Assembly (NCBI RefSeq): GCF_001423765.1
Contig: NZ_LMPG01000010.1
Span: 125,220-189,219 of the forward strand
Direction of reading: 5' to 3'
From: Sphingomonas sp. Leaf343
GTDB taxonomy: Bacteria; Pseudomonadota; Alphaproteobacteria; Sphingomonadales; Sphingomonadaceae
DNA: 64,000 bases
Position 1 is the first letter of the stretch. Each line of letters begins with the position of its first letter. Shown in pieces: positions 9,358 through 19,809 of this stretch. Below the pieces are notes generated by a model. That model was not told where the DNA came from. It saw only the letters and a list, made by a program, of their open reading frames with translations, and did no database searches. Made by a program: the position numbers and the translations under genes.

Positions 9358-9630
9358 GTGCTCGATCCACGAACCCATGCCGTACGGCCCGATCTTGCCG
9401 ACGTCCGGCTCGCCGACCGTGTGTTCGCCCCTCATTACGCAGCGCCCGTCGAGCGGCGATTGTCGGCGGGGTCATCCCTGCGCCTCGACCGCAAAGGTGA
9501 TTCGGAAATTCTGGCCGAGCTGGGTGCCGGCGATATGTTCGAAATGCTCGACGTGATCGGCGACACCGCATGGGGCGTCGCGCCAGGTCGCGGACTGGTT
9601 GGCTATCTTCCCGTCGCGGCACTGGCGTGA
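9358..9630 (+). CDS. Stand-alone bacterial SH3-like domain protein
   Basis: About 90 residues starting at GTG 9358 with GGGAGG six bases upstream. The sequence LDPRTHAVRPDLADVRLADR followed by VFAPHYAAPVERR resembles the N-terminal SH3 segment found ahead of NlpC/P60 peptidase domains in sphingomonads, and DMFEMLDVIGDTAWGV plus GRGLVGYLPVAAL form the rest of the fold. No signal peptide and no peptidase domain are present; the frame stops where the catalytic part would begin. Its stop overlaps the argC start by 4 bases (GTGA). The role is unknown; it may be a relict of a split NlpC/P60 gene or a binding module. Confidence 0.7.
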   Translation: MLDPRTHAVRPDLADVRLADRVFAPHYAAPVERRLSAGSSLRLDRKGDSEILAELGAGDMFEMLDVIGDTAWGVAPGRGLVGYLPVAALA

Positions 9631-10553
9631 CCAGCGTCTTCATTGACGGTGCGGCCGGGACCACCGGCCTCGACATCCGCGAACGGCTGGCGGGGCGGAC
9701 CGACCTGTCGGTCGTGACGCTTGACGAGGCACGGCGCAAGGACCCGGCCGCGCGCGCGGAAGCCCTCAACGATGCCGACTTCGTGATCCTGTGCCTGCCC
9801 GACGAGGCGGCGAAGGAGGCGGTCGCGCTGATCGCGAGCGATCGGCCGCGTGTGATCGACGCATCGTCCGCCCACCGTGTCGCGCCCGGCTGGACCTATG
9901 GCTTTCCCGAACTGGAGCCGGACGGTGCGGAGCGCATCGCCTCGGCAAGGCGCGTGTCGAATCCCGGATGCTATCCCACCGGGTTTCTGGCGCTGGTCCG
10001 GCCGCTGGTCCGTGCCGGACTGTTGCCGGTGGACTGGCCGGTGACGGTCAACGCCGTGTCAGGCTATTCCGGAGGCGGCAAGGCGATGATCGCCGAATAT
10101 GAGGATCAGGCGACACCGCCCGCCTTGCGCGCCTACGCGCTCGATCTCGCGCACAAGCATGTCCCGGAGATGACGGTCCATGCCGGCCTGACGCATCCAC
10201 CGCTGTTCGCACCCGCAGTCGCGGCGTTGCGGCAGGGGATGCTGGTGGAGGTGCCGCTCAACCTCGGCGCCCTGTCCTCGCGCCCGACCGTCGCCGCGGT
10301 TCGCGACGTGCTGGCGCAGGCATATGAGGGTCAGCCATTGGTCGCCGTCGCCGATGACGGCCCGGGCGGCGTGGCGATCGAGGAACATGCCGGCACCGAT
10401 CGGCTGACCCTCCGAGTGCGAGGCAATGACGTCACCGGACAGGTGCGGCTGATCGCGACGCTCGACAATCTGGGCAAGGGCGCCGGCGGTGCCGCCGTCC
10501 AGAACCTGAATATCATGGCGGGACTCGACCCCCTCGCCGGCCTCGTTTCCTGA
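9627..10553 (+). CDS. argC: N-acetyl-gamma-glutamyl-phosphate reductase
   Basis: NADPH-dependent reductase of the third arginine-biosynthesis step. From GTG at 9627, overlapping the preceding stop, it has 308 residues, matching the shorter type 2 ArgC. The nucleotide-binding loop GAAGTTG (residues 8-14), the catalytic cysteine in RVSNPGCYPTGF (Cys115) and the HKHVPEM segment near the substrate site are all visible. A longer frame reaching 9570 adds only Arg-rich residues that overlap the upstream gene. It is followed 10 bases later by zwf, so arginine and Entner-Doudoroff genes may share a transcript. Confidence 0.95.
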   Translation: MTSVFIDGAAGTTGLDIRERLAGRTDLSVVTLDEARRKDPAARAEALNDADFVILCLPDEAAKEAVALIASDRPRVIDASSAHRVAPGWTYGFPELEPDGAERIASARRVSNPGCYPTGFLALVRPLVRAGLLPVDWPVTVNAVSGYSGGGKAMIAEYEDQATPPALRAYALDLAHKHVPEMTVHAGLTHPPLFAPAVAALRQGMLVEVPLNLGALSSRPTVAAVRDVLAQAYEGQPLVAVADDGPGGVAIEEHAGTDRLTLRVRGNDVTGQVRLIATLDNLGKGAGGAAVQNLNIMAGLDPLAGLVS

Positions 10554-10563
10554 AAGGTACGCC

Positions 10564-12027
10564 ATGACGCGCAACCCCGTCGCCAAGCTGCTGCTGTTCG
10601 GTGCCACCGGCGATCTGGCGCAGCGGATGCTGCTGCCGTCGCTCTATGGATTACATGCCGATGGCCTGTTGCCGGAGGGGTTGACGATCACCGGATCTGC
10701 GCGGTCGGCCTATACCGACGACGAGTATCGGGATTTCGCGAAGAAGGCGCTGGACGAGTTCCTGCCCGAGGATCGCAAGGACGAGGCTGCGGTTGGCGGC
10801 TTCCTTCAGCGGCTGTCCTATCAGGCGATCGACCTGTCGGATCATTCCAGCTTCGGCCCGCTGGCGGAGAAGGTCGGCGATGTGTCGGGCGGCCTTGCAA
10901 TCTATCTGTCGACCGCGCCGTCGCTGTTCGAGGCGGCGATCACTGGGCTGGAGTCGGTCGGGCTGGCGGGCGAGACGGTCCGGATCGGGCTGGAAAAGCC
11001 GCTCGGTTACGATCTGGCGTCGAGCCGCGAGATCAACGACGCTGTCGCCGTCGCCTTTCCGGAGGAGCGGACGTTCCGGATCGACCACTATCTGGGCAAG
11101 GAGACGGTGCAGAACATCCTCGCGCTCCGCTTCGGCAACAGCTTTTTCGAACCGGTCTGGAATGCGCAGGGCATCGACAACGTCCAGATCACGATCGCCG
11201 AGACGGTCGGACTGGAAGAGCGCGCCGGCTATTACGAGACGGCGGGCGCGCTGCGCGACATGGTGCAGAACCACATCCTGCAGCTCGTCGCGCTGATCGC
11301 GATGGAGCCGCCGGCGCGCTTCGACGGTACCGCGATTCGCGACGAGAAGGCCAAGGTGTTCCGCAGCCTGCGCCTGATGACGCCGGAGGATGCGCCGCAC
11401 TGCACCGTCACCGGCCAATATGGCGACGGGGCCGTTAAGGGCGAGATCGTCCACAGCTATACCGACGAACTCGGCAAGCCATCGACGACGGAGACGTTCG
11501 TCGCGATCAAGGCGCATGTCGACAACTGGCGCTGGCAGGGCGTGCCCTTCTACCTGCGGACCGGCAAGCGCATGGCCGCGCGCCGATCCGAGATCGCGAT
11601 CCAGTTCAAGCCCGTGCCGCATTCGATGTTCGGCAATCGCGGCGGACTTTTGCAGCCCAACATGCTTATCATCCGGCTGCAACCGGAGGAGTATGTCCAG
11701 TTGCTGGTGATGGCGAAGGAACCCGGGCTGGACCGTGAGGGCATCCGGCTGCGCGAGGTGCCGCTGAACCTGTCGCTGGACTCCGAGTTCGCGGGAACGC
11801 GCCGCCGGATCGCCTATGAGCGGTTGCTGCTGGACCTGATCGAGGGCGACCAGACGCTGTTCGTACGCCGCGACGAGGTGGAGGCGCAGTGGACCTGGGT
11901 CGATGCGATCCGGGCCGGCTGGACCGCCAACGGCATGAAGCCGAAGCCCTATGCGTCGGGGAGCTGGGGCCCGAGCGCGGCGATCGCGCTGACCGAGCGC
12001 GACGGCGTGACCTGGCAAGACGACTGA
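10564..12027 (+). CDS. zwf: Glucose-6-phosphate 1-dehydrogenase
   Basis: Oxidises glucose-6-phosphate to 6-phosphogluconolactone with NADP or NAD, feeding the Entner-Doudoroff pathway. The 487 residues are full length. The dinucleotide motif LFGATGDLAQR (residues 11-21), EKPLG (144-148) and the signature RIDHYLGKE (172-180) are intact. It starts 10 bases after argC (AAAGGTACGCC before the ATG) and opens the set zwf, exported unknown, pgl, edd, glk, eda, all on the plus strand. Together these encode a complete route from glucose to pyruvate plus glyceraldehyde-3-phosphate. Confidence 0.98.
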   Translation: MTRNPVAKLLLFGATGDLAQRMLLPSLYGLHADGLLPEGLTITGSARSAYTDDEYRDFAKKALDEFLPEDRKDEAAVGGFLQRLSYQAIDLSDHSSFGPLAEKVGDVSGGLAIYLSTAPSLFEAAITGLESVGLAGETVRIGLEKPLGYDLASSREINDAVAVAFPEERTFRIDHYLGKETVQNILALRFGNSFFEPVWNAQGIDNVQITIAETVGLEERAGYYETAGALRDMVQNHILQLVALIAMEPPARFDGTAIRDEKAKVFRSLRLMTPEDAPHCTVTGQYGDGAVKGEIVHSYTDELGKPSTTETFVAIKAHVDNWRWQGVPFYLRTGKRMAARRSEIAIQFKPVPHSMFGNRGGLLQPNMLIIRLQPEEYVQLLVMAKEPGLDREGIRLREVPLNLSLDSEFAGTRRRIAYERLLLDLIEGDQTLFVRRDEVEAQWTWVDAIRAGWTANGMKPKPYASGSWGPSAAIALTERDGVTWQDD

Positions 12028-12126
12028 GCCTGCCGATCGGCGGTACCGATCGTGCCGCTATCGCCGGCAAATCCTTGTTTGGTGCAGCGACACTGCTAGC
12101 CTTTTCCGGAGGGGGGTATCGCAAGC

Positions 12127-12756
12127 ATGTCGTCAGTCGTCCGGATCGTCATTTTTGCCGTGTTCGGTGTTGCCGCAGGCGGCTCCGGCGGGGCCGTCGC
12201 CGGTCAGCAGGCTGAGCAGTCGGGCGACATCATCGTCGAGGGGCCGAACGCCGTCCGCCGGATGCAGGGTGGCGAATGGCAGCTTGATCTTTCGCGATCC
12301 TATTATTTCGGCGCCATCGATACGAACCTGGACCGGATGCGGCCCACCGGGTCGAGCCGGACATGGCGCTTCTGCCTGCCCGACACCGATATCGAGCCGT
12401 TGTTGCGGTCGCTCGTCGGCGAGGGACGGACCGAATCGTCGGGAGCGATGAATTGCCGGCCGCTCAAGATCCGCCTCGGGAACGGTAGGCTGAAGGCGGA
12501 TCAGACATGCACCGGCAGCACCATGACGAGTGCAACGAGTCCCTCGGGCTTCCCCACCGTCACACCCGCTCGTGACGTACTCACGGTCACGGGGCGGTAC
12601 GCCGCCACGCTCCTGACGATGGACTTCAGCTCCCGCCGCGAACCCGCCGTTCCCGATCCCGCTTCCAGCGGAAGACCGGAGGGACGACGCTGGTCGATCA
12701 AGGGTAGTCGCATCGGCGACTGCCAACAGCGGCCAATCCACCCTCCCGGCAAATAG
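12127..12756 (+). CDS. Exported protein of unknown function, DUF3617-like
   Basis: A 209-residue protein with an N-terminal hydrophobic segment (VVRIVIFAVFGVAAGGSGGAV) followed by QQAEQ, consistent with signal peptidase cleavage. The mature part has GGEWQLDLSRS near residue 47, then CLPDTD, NCRPLKIRLGNGRL and QTCTGSTM, giving spaced cysteines that suggest disulphides. The 'G-W...C-P...C...G' spacing recalls DUF3617 proteins common in sphingomonads, but the match is weak. The C-terminus (GRRWSIKGSRIGDCQQ) is basic. Not recognised beyond that. It lies between zwf and pgl, so it is likely co-transcribed with cytoplasmic sugar enzymes despite being exported. Confidence 0.6.
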   Translation: MSSVVRIVIFAVFGVAAGGSGGAVAGQQAEQSGDIIVEGPNAVRRMQGGEWQLDLSRSYYFGAIDTNLDRMRPTGSSRTWRFCLPDTDIEPLLRSLVGEGRTESSGAMNCRPLKIRLGNGRLKADQTCTGSTMTSATSPSGFPTVTPARDVLTVTGRYAATLLTMDFSSRREPAVPDPASSGRPEGRRWSIKGSRIGDCQQRPIHPPGK

Positions 12757-12860
12757 TGTCCGGGGGCATCGCCGACGTCCATACGTATGCGGGTTCCCCC
12801 CTCCGCTCCAGCCCGCTAACGGTCGCTGGACTGGCGCCGCAGGGCGCGACGGAGAGCCTG

Positions 12861-13565
12861 ATGACCGAGATCGAGTGGTGGGATTACGAGGATGCGAGCG
12901 AGCTGGCCGATGCCATCGCGGGCGACGTGCAGTTCGTGATCGAAAGTGCGCTGGATGCACGCGGGTCCGCGGTGATCGCGCTGGCGGGCGGCAAGACGCC
13001 CTTTCCGGCGTATGAGAAACTGGCGCAGGCCAAGCTTGACTGGAAGAAGGTTACGATCATCCCAACCGACGAGCGGGTGGTGAAGCTGGGTGATCCATTG
13101 TCGAACGTCACCGCGCTCGCCAAGATCTTCCTGCCGAAAGGTGCGCGGGTGATGCCGATCGTGCCCGAAGCGATGAAGGATTATAAGGCGGCGGGCCGCT
13201 CCGCCGACGCGCTGATGCAAGATTTGCACTGGCCGCTCGACTTCTGCCTGCTCGGTATGGGCGGCGACGGTCACACCGCCTCGATCTTCCCCGGCGTCGA
13301 TTTCGACGAGGCGATGAACGGGCCCAAGGAGCGCCGAGCGCTGGGTGTCATGCCCGACCCGCTGCCGCCCGAGGCCCCGGTCGCTCGCGTGACGCTGTCG
13401 AAAGCGGCGATCGCGTCGTCCAGGGCGCTGATGATCGCGATCATGGGCGACGCCAAGCGGACGGTACTGGAGCAGGCGATCGAACAGGGGCCGTCATCCT
13501 CCTACCCGATCGGCCGCGTGCTGGCCGATGTCGAGCTGCCCATCGACGTCCACTGGAGCAAGTGA
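12861..13565 (+). CDS. pgl: 6-phosphogluconolactonase
   Basis: Hydrolyses 6-phosphogluconolactone to 6-phosphogluconate, the step between Zwf and Edd. The start is ATG at 12861 with GGAG 8 bases upstream, giving 234 residues, the usual size; an upstream extension to 12756 is not protein-like. The family blocks are intact: ALAGGKTPFPAYEKL, the catalytic-site segment IIPTDERVV, and LLGMGGDGHTASIFPG. It lies 104 bases after the exported unknown and 39 bases before edd, consistent with one operon. Confidence 0.96.
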   Translation: MTEIEWWDYEDASELADAIAGDVQFVIESALDARGSAVIALAGGKTPFPAYEKLAQAKLDWKKVTIIPTDERVVKLGDPLSNVTALAKIFLPKGARVMPIVPEAMKDYKAAGRSADALMQDLHWPLDFCLLGMGGDGHTASIFPGVDFDEAMNGPKERRALGVMPDPLPPEAPVARVTLSKAAIASSRALMIAIMGDAKRTVLEQAIEQGPSSSYPIGRVLADVELPIDVHWSK

Positions 13566-13604
13566 CCAGGCGTTGAAGCAAGTCGATTACATGGAGCAAG
13601 TAGG

Positions 13605-15419
<1,815 letters not shown>

Positions 15420-15458
15420 AGGCCAACCGGCCCGGAGACACAACAGGAGAGTGACGGC

Positions 15459-16427
15459 ATGGAGATGGTGGCAGTCGATCTGGGCGGCACGCACGCACGG
15501 TTCGCGATCGCGGAGGTCGAGGACGGCCGTGTCGTCCGGCTGGGCGACGTGGTGACGCAGAGGACCGCCGACCACGCCTCCCTTCAGACCGCGTGGCAGG
15601 CGTACGAGGCGCAGCACGGCAGGCCCCTGCCCCGGTTTGCCGGCATCTCCATCGCCGGACCGATCAACGGCGACGTCATCCGCCTGACCAACAACCCGTG
15701 GGTGATCCGGCCGTCGCTGATCCAGGAACGGCTGAACGTCGATCGATGGACCGTCGTCAACGATTTCGCGGCGGTCGGCCATGCCGTGGCGCAGCTGTCC
15801 GACGACGACTTCGTGCATCTCTGCGGGCCGGACGTGCCGCTGCCGAAAAAGGGCGTCACCACCGTCTGCGGACCGGGGACGGGACTCGGCGTGGCGCAGG
15901 TGCTGAAGACCGACGGCCGCTACCACGTGCTGCCGACGGAGGGTGGACACACCGATTACGCACCCCTCGACTCGATCGAGGACGCGATCGCCAAACGGCT
16001 GCGGCGGACGTTTACGCGCGTATCGTGCGAGCGGATCGTCGCGGGACCGGGCATCGTCGCGATCTACGAGACGCTCGCCGAACTGGAAGGGCGCCCGGTG
16101 CCGAGCCGGGACGACAAGACGATCTGGGCGGAGGCGCTGGACGGCACCGATTCGATCGCGCTCGCCGCGCTCGACCGGTTCTGCCTCGCGCTGGGTGCGG
16201 TCGCGGGCGACCTCGCGCTGGCGCAAGGCGCGAACGGGGTCGTGATCGCCGGCGGGCTCGGCCTGCGGATCAAGGACAAGTTGCTGCGATCCGGTTTCGA
16301 CCAGCGGTTCGTCGCCAAGGGACGCTTCCAGTCGATGATGGCGGCGATCCCCGTAAAGCTCATCACCCATCCCCAGCCCGGCCTGTTCGGTGCCGCGGCC
16401 GCCTTTGCCCAGGAGCATGCCCAGTGA
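15459..16427 (+). CDS. glk: Glucokinase (bacterial Glk family)
   Basis: Phosphorylates glucose with ATP to glucose-6-phosphate, the substrate of Zwf. The 322 residues match the bacterial Glk family. The phosphate-1 motif VDLGGTHARFAIAEV opens the protein; INGDVIRLTNNPWVI and the catalytic NDFAAVGHAV follow; the phosphate-2 motif GPGTGLGVAQV and EGGHTDYAP complete the site, with AGGLGLRIKD near the C-terminus. AGGAG precedes the start and the stop overlaps the eda GTG by 4 bases. A kinase in this operon suggests uptake of free glucose rather than a phosphotransferase route. Confidence 0.96.
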   Translation: MEMVAVDLGGTHARFAIAEVEDGRVVRLGDVVTQRTADHASLQTAWQAYEAQHGRPLPRFAGISIAGPINGDVIRLTNNPWVIRPSLIQERLNVDRWTVVNDFAAVGHAVAQLSDDDFVHLCGPDVPLPKKGVTTVCGPGTGLGVAQVLKTDGRYHVLPTEGGHTDYAPLDSIEDAIAKRLRRTFTRVSCERIVAGPGIVAIYETLAELEGRPVPSRDDKTIWAEALDGTDSIALAALDRFCLALGAVAGDLALAQGANGVVIAGGLGLRIKDKLLRSGFDQRFVAKGRFQSMMAAIPVKLITHPQPGLFGAAAAFAQEHAQ

Positions 16428-17026
16428 CCATTCTCGACATCATGCGGACCAGCGCCGTCATCCCCGTGCTGGTGATCGACGATGCCGCAACGGCCAGACC
16501 GCTGGCGGAGGCGCTGGTCGCCGGCGGCCTTCGCGTGCTGGAAGTGACGATGCGGACCCCCGCCGCGATCGACGCCATCGTCGAGATGAAGAAGGTCGAG
16601 GGCGCGATCGTCGGGGCTGGCACGGTGGTGAATACCGACCAGTTCGAGCGGGTGATGGGCGTCGGCGCGGAGTTCATCGTGTCGCCGGGTCTGTCGGAGC
16701 GGCTGGGCGAGGTCGTCGTCCGCTCAGGCGTGCCGTTCCTGCCCGGCATCGCGACGGCGGGCGACATCATGCGCGGGCTGGACATGGGCCTGACCGAGTT
16801 CAAGTTCTTCCCCGCGGAGACGAGCGGCGGCCTGAAGGCGCTGAAGGCGCTCGCAGGACCGTTCGGTCAGTGCCGCTTCTGCCCGACCGGCGGCATCACC
16901 GAGGCGTCCGCACCCGGCTGGCTGGCGTTCGGTCCGGTGGAGTGTGTCGGCGGCAGCTGGGTGACCGGCGGCACGATGGCCGAGGTCGAGGCGAAGGCAC
17001 GGTCGGCGGCGGCATTGCGGGGGTGA
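16424..17026 (+). CDS. eda: KDPG aldolase
   Basis: Class I aldolase splitting 2-keto-3-deoxy-6-phosphogluconate to pyruvate and glyceraldehyde-3-phosphate, completing the pathway. The GTG start at 16424 overlaps the glk stop (GTGA), giving 200 residues, typical for Eda. Landmarks are AVIPVLVIDD, EVTMRTPAAID (catalytic Glu near residue 41), VGAGTVVN, the Schiff-base lysine in EFKFFPAE, and FCPTGGIT for phosphate binding. After it come about 100 bases holding two GGGCTCCCT direct repeats, then the convergent mltG. Confidence 0.97.
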   Translation: MTILDIMRTSAVIPVLVIDDAATARPLAEALVAGGLRVLEVTMRTPAAIDAIVEMKKVEGAIVGAGTVVNTDQFERVMGVGAEFIVSPGLSERLGEVVVRSGVPFLPGIATAGDIMRGLDMGLTEFKFFPAETSGGLKALKALAGPFGQCRFCPTGGITEASAPGWLAFGPVECVGGSWVTGGTMAEVEAKARSAAALRG

Positions 17027-17124
17027 TCCAGGGCTCCCTCGCTTCCTGTGAGGGGCTCCCTGCCAGCGACACGCTCGCGGCGAAACCCTCCCCCAGCTCC
17101 TGCCGACCGGAGAAGCCCAAGTCG

Positions 17125-18090
17125 CTACATCTCGCCGCGCGCGCGCCTGATCGCGTACCATTTCTGCACGTTGGCATTATGCTGCGGCAGGGTGTCGGCG
17201 AAGACGTGCCCGCCGGTGCCGTCCGCGACGAAATACAGCGCCCGGCTGGGCGCCGGGTCGAGGACCGCGTCGATCGAGGCGCGGCCGGGATTGGCGATCG
17301 GGCCGACCGGCAGGCCGGGACTGGCATAGGTGTTGTAGCCGTTTTTCGCGCGCAGTTCCGACACGCGGATGCGGCGGCCGAGCGGGCGTCCCTTCGTCAG
17401 CGGATAGATGACGGTGGGGTCCGCCTGTAGCGGCATGCCGAGGCGCAAGCGGTTGCCATAGACCGCCGCGACGGTGCGGCGCTCGGCGGGCTTGCCGGTT
17501 TCCTTCTCGACAATCGAGGCAAGGACGATCGCCTGTCCGGGCGTGGTCACGGCGATCCCGGGCTTGCGCTTCGCCCAGGCGGTGGCGAGATAGTCGCGCA
17601 TCGCTGCCTGCATCCGCTCGACCACGGCCGCGCGGGTATCGCCGCGCTGATAGGCATAGCTGTCGGGCAACACCGAACCCTCACGCGGGACGGCGACGTC
17701 GCCACTCAAACCGTCGGCGCGAACGAGCGCGTCGTGCACGAGTACGGACGGGTATCCCTCCGGCACCGCCACGAAGCGCTGGCGGACCTTGCCCTCCTCC
17801 AGCAACGTCAGGATGTCCGACTGGCTTGCACCGGCGGGGATCGCATATTCGCCCGCCTTGATCGACCCGCCGCCGCCGAACACGCGCGCGAGCAACCGGA
17901 ACCGGTAGGCGGAGCGGATCGCACCCGCCTTCTCCAATTCGGTGGCGGCGCGCGCAAGGCTCGCGCCTTCCGGCACCATCACCGCGAGTGGCTCGTTCGA
18001 TGGCCCCGCGCCCGCCCACATGTTCGTCGCCACCAGCGCGCCGACGACAAGGGCTGCGATCAGCAGAACGAGGCAGCCGAGTTTCCGCAT
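17125..18090 (-). CDS. mltG: Endolytic murein transglycosylase
   Basis: Inner-membrane lytic transglycosylase that cuts nascent glycan strands and sets their length. The 321 residues have a single N-terminal membrane anchor (LGCLVLLIAALVVGALVAT), a LysM-like region (IKAGEYAIPAGASQSDILTLL), then the YceG/MltG domain with VPEGYPS, LPDSYAYQRGD and the catalytic-glutamate segment ASIVEKET (residues 191-198), followed by GNRLRLGMPLQADPTVIY and LPVGPIANPG. It follows fabF after 4 bases on the same strand, a neighbour pair common in proteobacteria. Confidence 0.96.
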   Translation of the reverse strand: MRKLGCLVLLIAALVVGALVATNMWAGAGPSNEPLAVMVPEGASLARAATELEKAGAIRSAYRFRLLARVFGGGGSIKAGEYAIPAGASQSDILTLLEEGKVRQRFVAVPEGYPSVLVHDALVRADGLSGDVAVPREGSVLPDSYAYQRGDTRAAVVERMQAAMRDYLATAWAKRKPGIAVTTPGQAIVLASIVEKETGKPAERRTVAAVYGNRLRLGMPLQADPTVIYPLTKGRPLGRRIRVSELRAKNGYNTYASPGLPVGPIANPGRASIDAVLDPAPSRALYFVADGTGGHVFADTLPQHNANVQKWYAIRRARGEM

Positions 18091-18094
18091 CGGA

Positions 18095-19354
18095 TCAGAT
18101 CGCGCGCATCACCAGCGACGCGTTGGTGCCGCCGAAGCCGAACGAGTTGTTCAAAACCGCCTTCACCGACCGCTTCTTCGCGACATGCGGCACCAGATCG
18201 ACGCCGACGCAGCTGTCGCTGGGATTGTCGAGGTTGAGCGTCGGCGGCACGATCTGGTCGCGCATCGCGAGGATGCAGAAGATCGATTCCACCGCGCCGG
18301 CCCCGCCGAGCAGATGCCCGATCGCCGATTTGGTCGACGACATCGACACCGTCTGCATCGCATCGCCGAACAGCCGCCGCACCGCGCCCAGCTCCAGCTC
18401 GTCGCCCATCGGCGTCGAGGTGCCGTGCGCGTTGATATAATCGATGTCCTTGGGCTCCAGACCGGCCTTCTTCAGTGCCATCTGCATCGACCGGAATGCG
18501 CCGTCGCCCTCCGGATGCGGTGCGGTGACGTGATAGGCGTCGCCCGACAGGCCGTAGCCGATGACCTCGGCATAGATCTTCGCGCCGCGCGCCTTGGCGT
18601 GCTCGTATTCCTCAAGGCAGACGATGCCGGCACCCTCGCCCATCACGAAGCCGTCGCGGTCCTTGTCGTAGGGACGCGACGCCTTTTCGGGCTGGTCGTT
18701 GAACGCCGTCGACAGCGCGCGGGCCTGTGCGAACCCGGCGATGCCGAGCGGACAGACCGTGCTTTCCGCCCCGCCCGCGAGCATCACGTCGGCATCGTCC
18801 ATCGCGATCATCCGCGCGGCGTCGCCGATCGCGTGCGCGCCGGTCGAGCAGGCGGTGACGACCGCATGGTTCGGCCCGCGCAGGCCGTATTTGATCGACA
18901 CCTGACCGGAGATGAGGTTGATGAGCCGGCCGTGGACGAAGTGCGGCGACACGCGGCGCGGCCCCTTCTGGTGCAGCACCAGCGACTCGCTCTCGATGCC
19001 CGGCAGTCCGCCGATGCCCGAGCCGATCGAACAGCCCGCCCGCCAGCTTTCCTCGACCGTCATCTCGGTCAGGCCGGCATCTTCCAGCGCCTGGCCGGCG
19101 GCATCGATGCCGTAGACGATGAAGGGGTCGACCTGACGCTGGACCTTGTGGTCGACGCGCTTGCCGGGGTCGAAGCCATATTCATGGTCCGCCGGCTTCA
19201 CTTCGCAGGCGATGCGGCACACCTGGTCGGACGCGTCGAAGCGCGTGATCGGACCAGCGCCCGATCTGCCGGCCAATATGTTCGCCCAGGCCGTCTCGAC
19301 GTCCGCGCCGAGCGGCGTCACGAGGCCCAATCCGGTCACGACGACACGCCGCAT
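18095..19354 (-). CDS. fabF: Beta-ketoacyl-ACP synthase II
   Basis: Elongating condensing enzyme of fatty-acid synthesis, joining malonyl-ACP to acyl-ACP. The start is ATG at 19354 (MRRVVVTGLGLVTPLG) with GGAG 8 bases upstream, giving 419 residues; a reading from 19372 adds six residues and lacks that site. The catalytic cysteine is in TACSTGAHAIGDA and the two histidines are in INAHGTSTPMGD and SAIGHLLGGAG; GFGGTNAS closes the site. It is separated from acpP by a strong terminator-like hairpin, so part of its transcription may be independent. Confidence 0.97.
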   Translation of the reverse strand: MRRVVVTGLGLVTPLGADVETAWANILAGRSGAGPITRFDASDQVCRIACEVKPADHEYGFDPGKRVDHKVQRQVDPFIVYGIDAAGQALEDAGLTEMTVEESWRAGCSIGSGIGGLPGIESESLVLHQKGPRRVSPHFVHGRLINLISGQVSIKYGLRGPNHAVVTACSTGAHAIGDAARMIAMDDADVMLAGGAESTVCPLGIAGFAQARALSTAFNDQPEKASRPYDKDRDGFVMGEGAGIVCLEEYEHAKARGAKIYAEVIGYGLSGDAYHVTAPHPEGDGAFRSMQMALKKAGLEPKDIDYINAHGTSTPMGDELELGAVRRLFGDAMQTVSMSSTKSAIGHLLGGAGAVESIFCILAMRDQIVPPTLNLDNPSDSCVGVDLVPHVAKKRSVKAVLNNSFGFGGTNASLVMRAI

Positions 19355-19377
19355 GCTCTTACTCCGTTCCATTCATA

Positions 19378-19420
19378 CCAAAACGGCCTCCCGCCCTCTC
19401 AGCGGGGACGGGAAGCCGTT
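19378..19420 (-). terminator. Intrinsic terminator between acpP and fabF
   Basis: Arms 19382-19396 and 19405-19420 pair as AACGGC/GCCGTT, TCCCG/CGGGA and CCC/GGG with one mismatch and one bulge. On the minus strand the stem ends in GCCGTTTTGG, a short T run. It would stop or attenuate transcription after acpP and lower fabF and mltG relative to the abundant ACP transcript. Confidence 0.75.
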
Positions 19421-19457
19421 CGGAACCCCTGCCCATTGGGCCGGGTCTGTCAGTATC

Positions 19458-19694
19458 TTACGACTTGTGCTCGTCGATATACGTGATCGCGTCCTTGACG
19501 GTCGTGATCTTCTCGGCGGCGTCATCGGGGATTTCGACCCCGAACTCTTCCTCGAAAGCCATCACCAGCTCGACGATGTCGAGACTGTCTGCGCCCAGAT
19601 CGTCGATGAAGCTCGCGTCCTCGGTCACCTTGTCGGCCTCGACGCCGAGATGCTCGACGACGATCTTCTTCACGCGGTCGGCGGTCTCGCTCAT
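19458..19694 (-). CDS. acpP: Acyl carrier protein
   Basis: Carries growing acyl chains on a phosphopantetheine arm. The 78 residues begin at ATG 19694 ([20 protein letters not shown]) with AGAGGGA upstream; the longer frame to 19919 is an Arg-rich read-through of non-coding sequence. The prosthetic-group serine is Ser37 in [18 protein letters not shown]. The protein is very acidic, as ACPs are. It lies between fabG and fabF on the same strand and is followed by a terminator-like hairpin, consistent with a short, strongly expressed message. Confidence 0.98.
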   Translation of the reverse strand: MSETADRVKKIVVEHLGVEADKVTEDASFIDDLGADSLDIVELVMAFEEEFGVEIPDDAAEKITTVKDAITYIDEHKS

Positions 19695-19809
19695 GGTAGT
19701 CCCTCTTCGTAGAGTGTTGTGATTTCCTGAACGCACGTAGAACGCAGGGGATGCGCTGGCAAGAGCGTGTCTGGCGCGCATCCCGCACGATCCACGGCGG
19801 GAAACGGCG

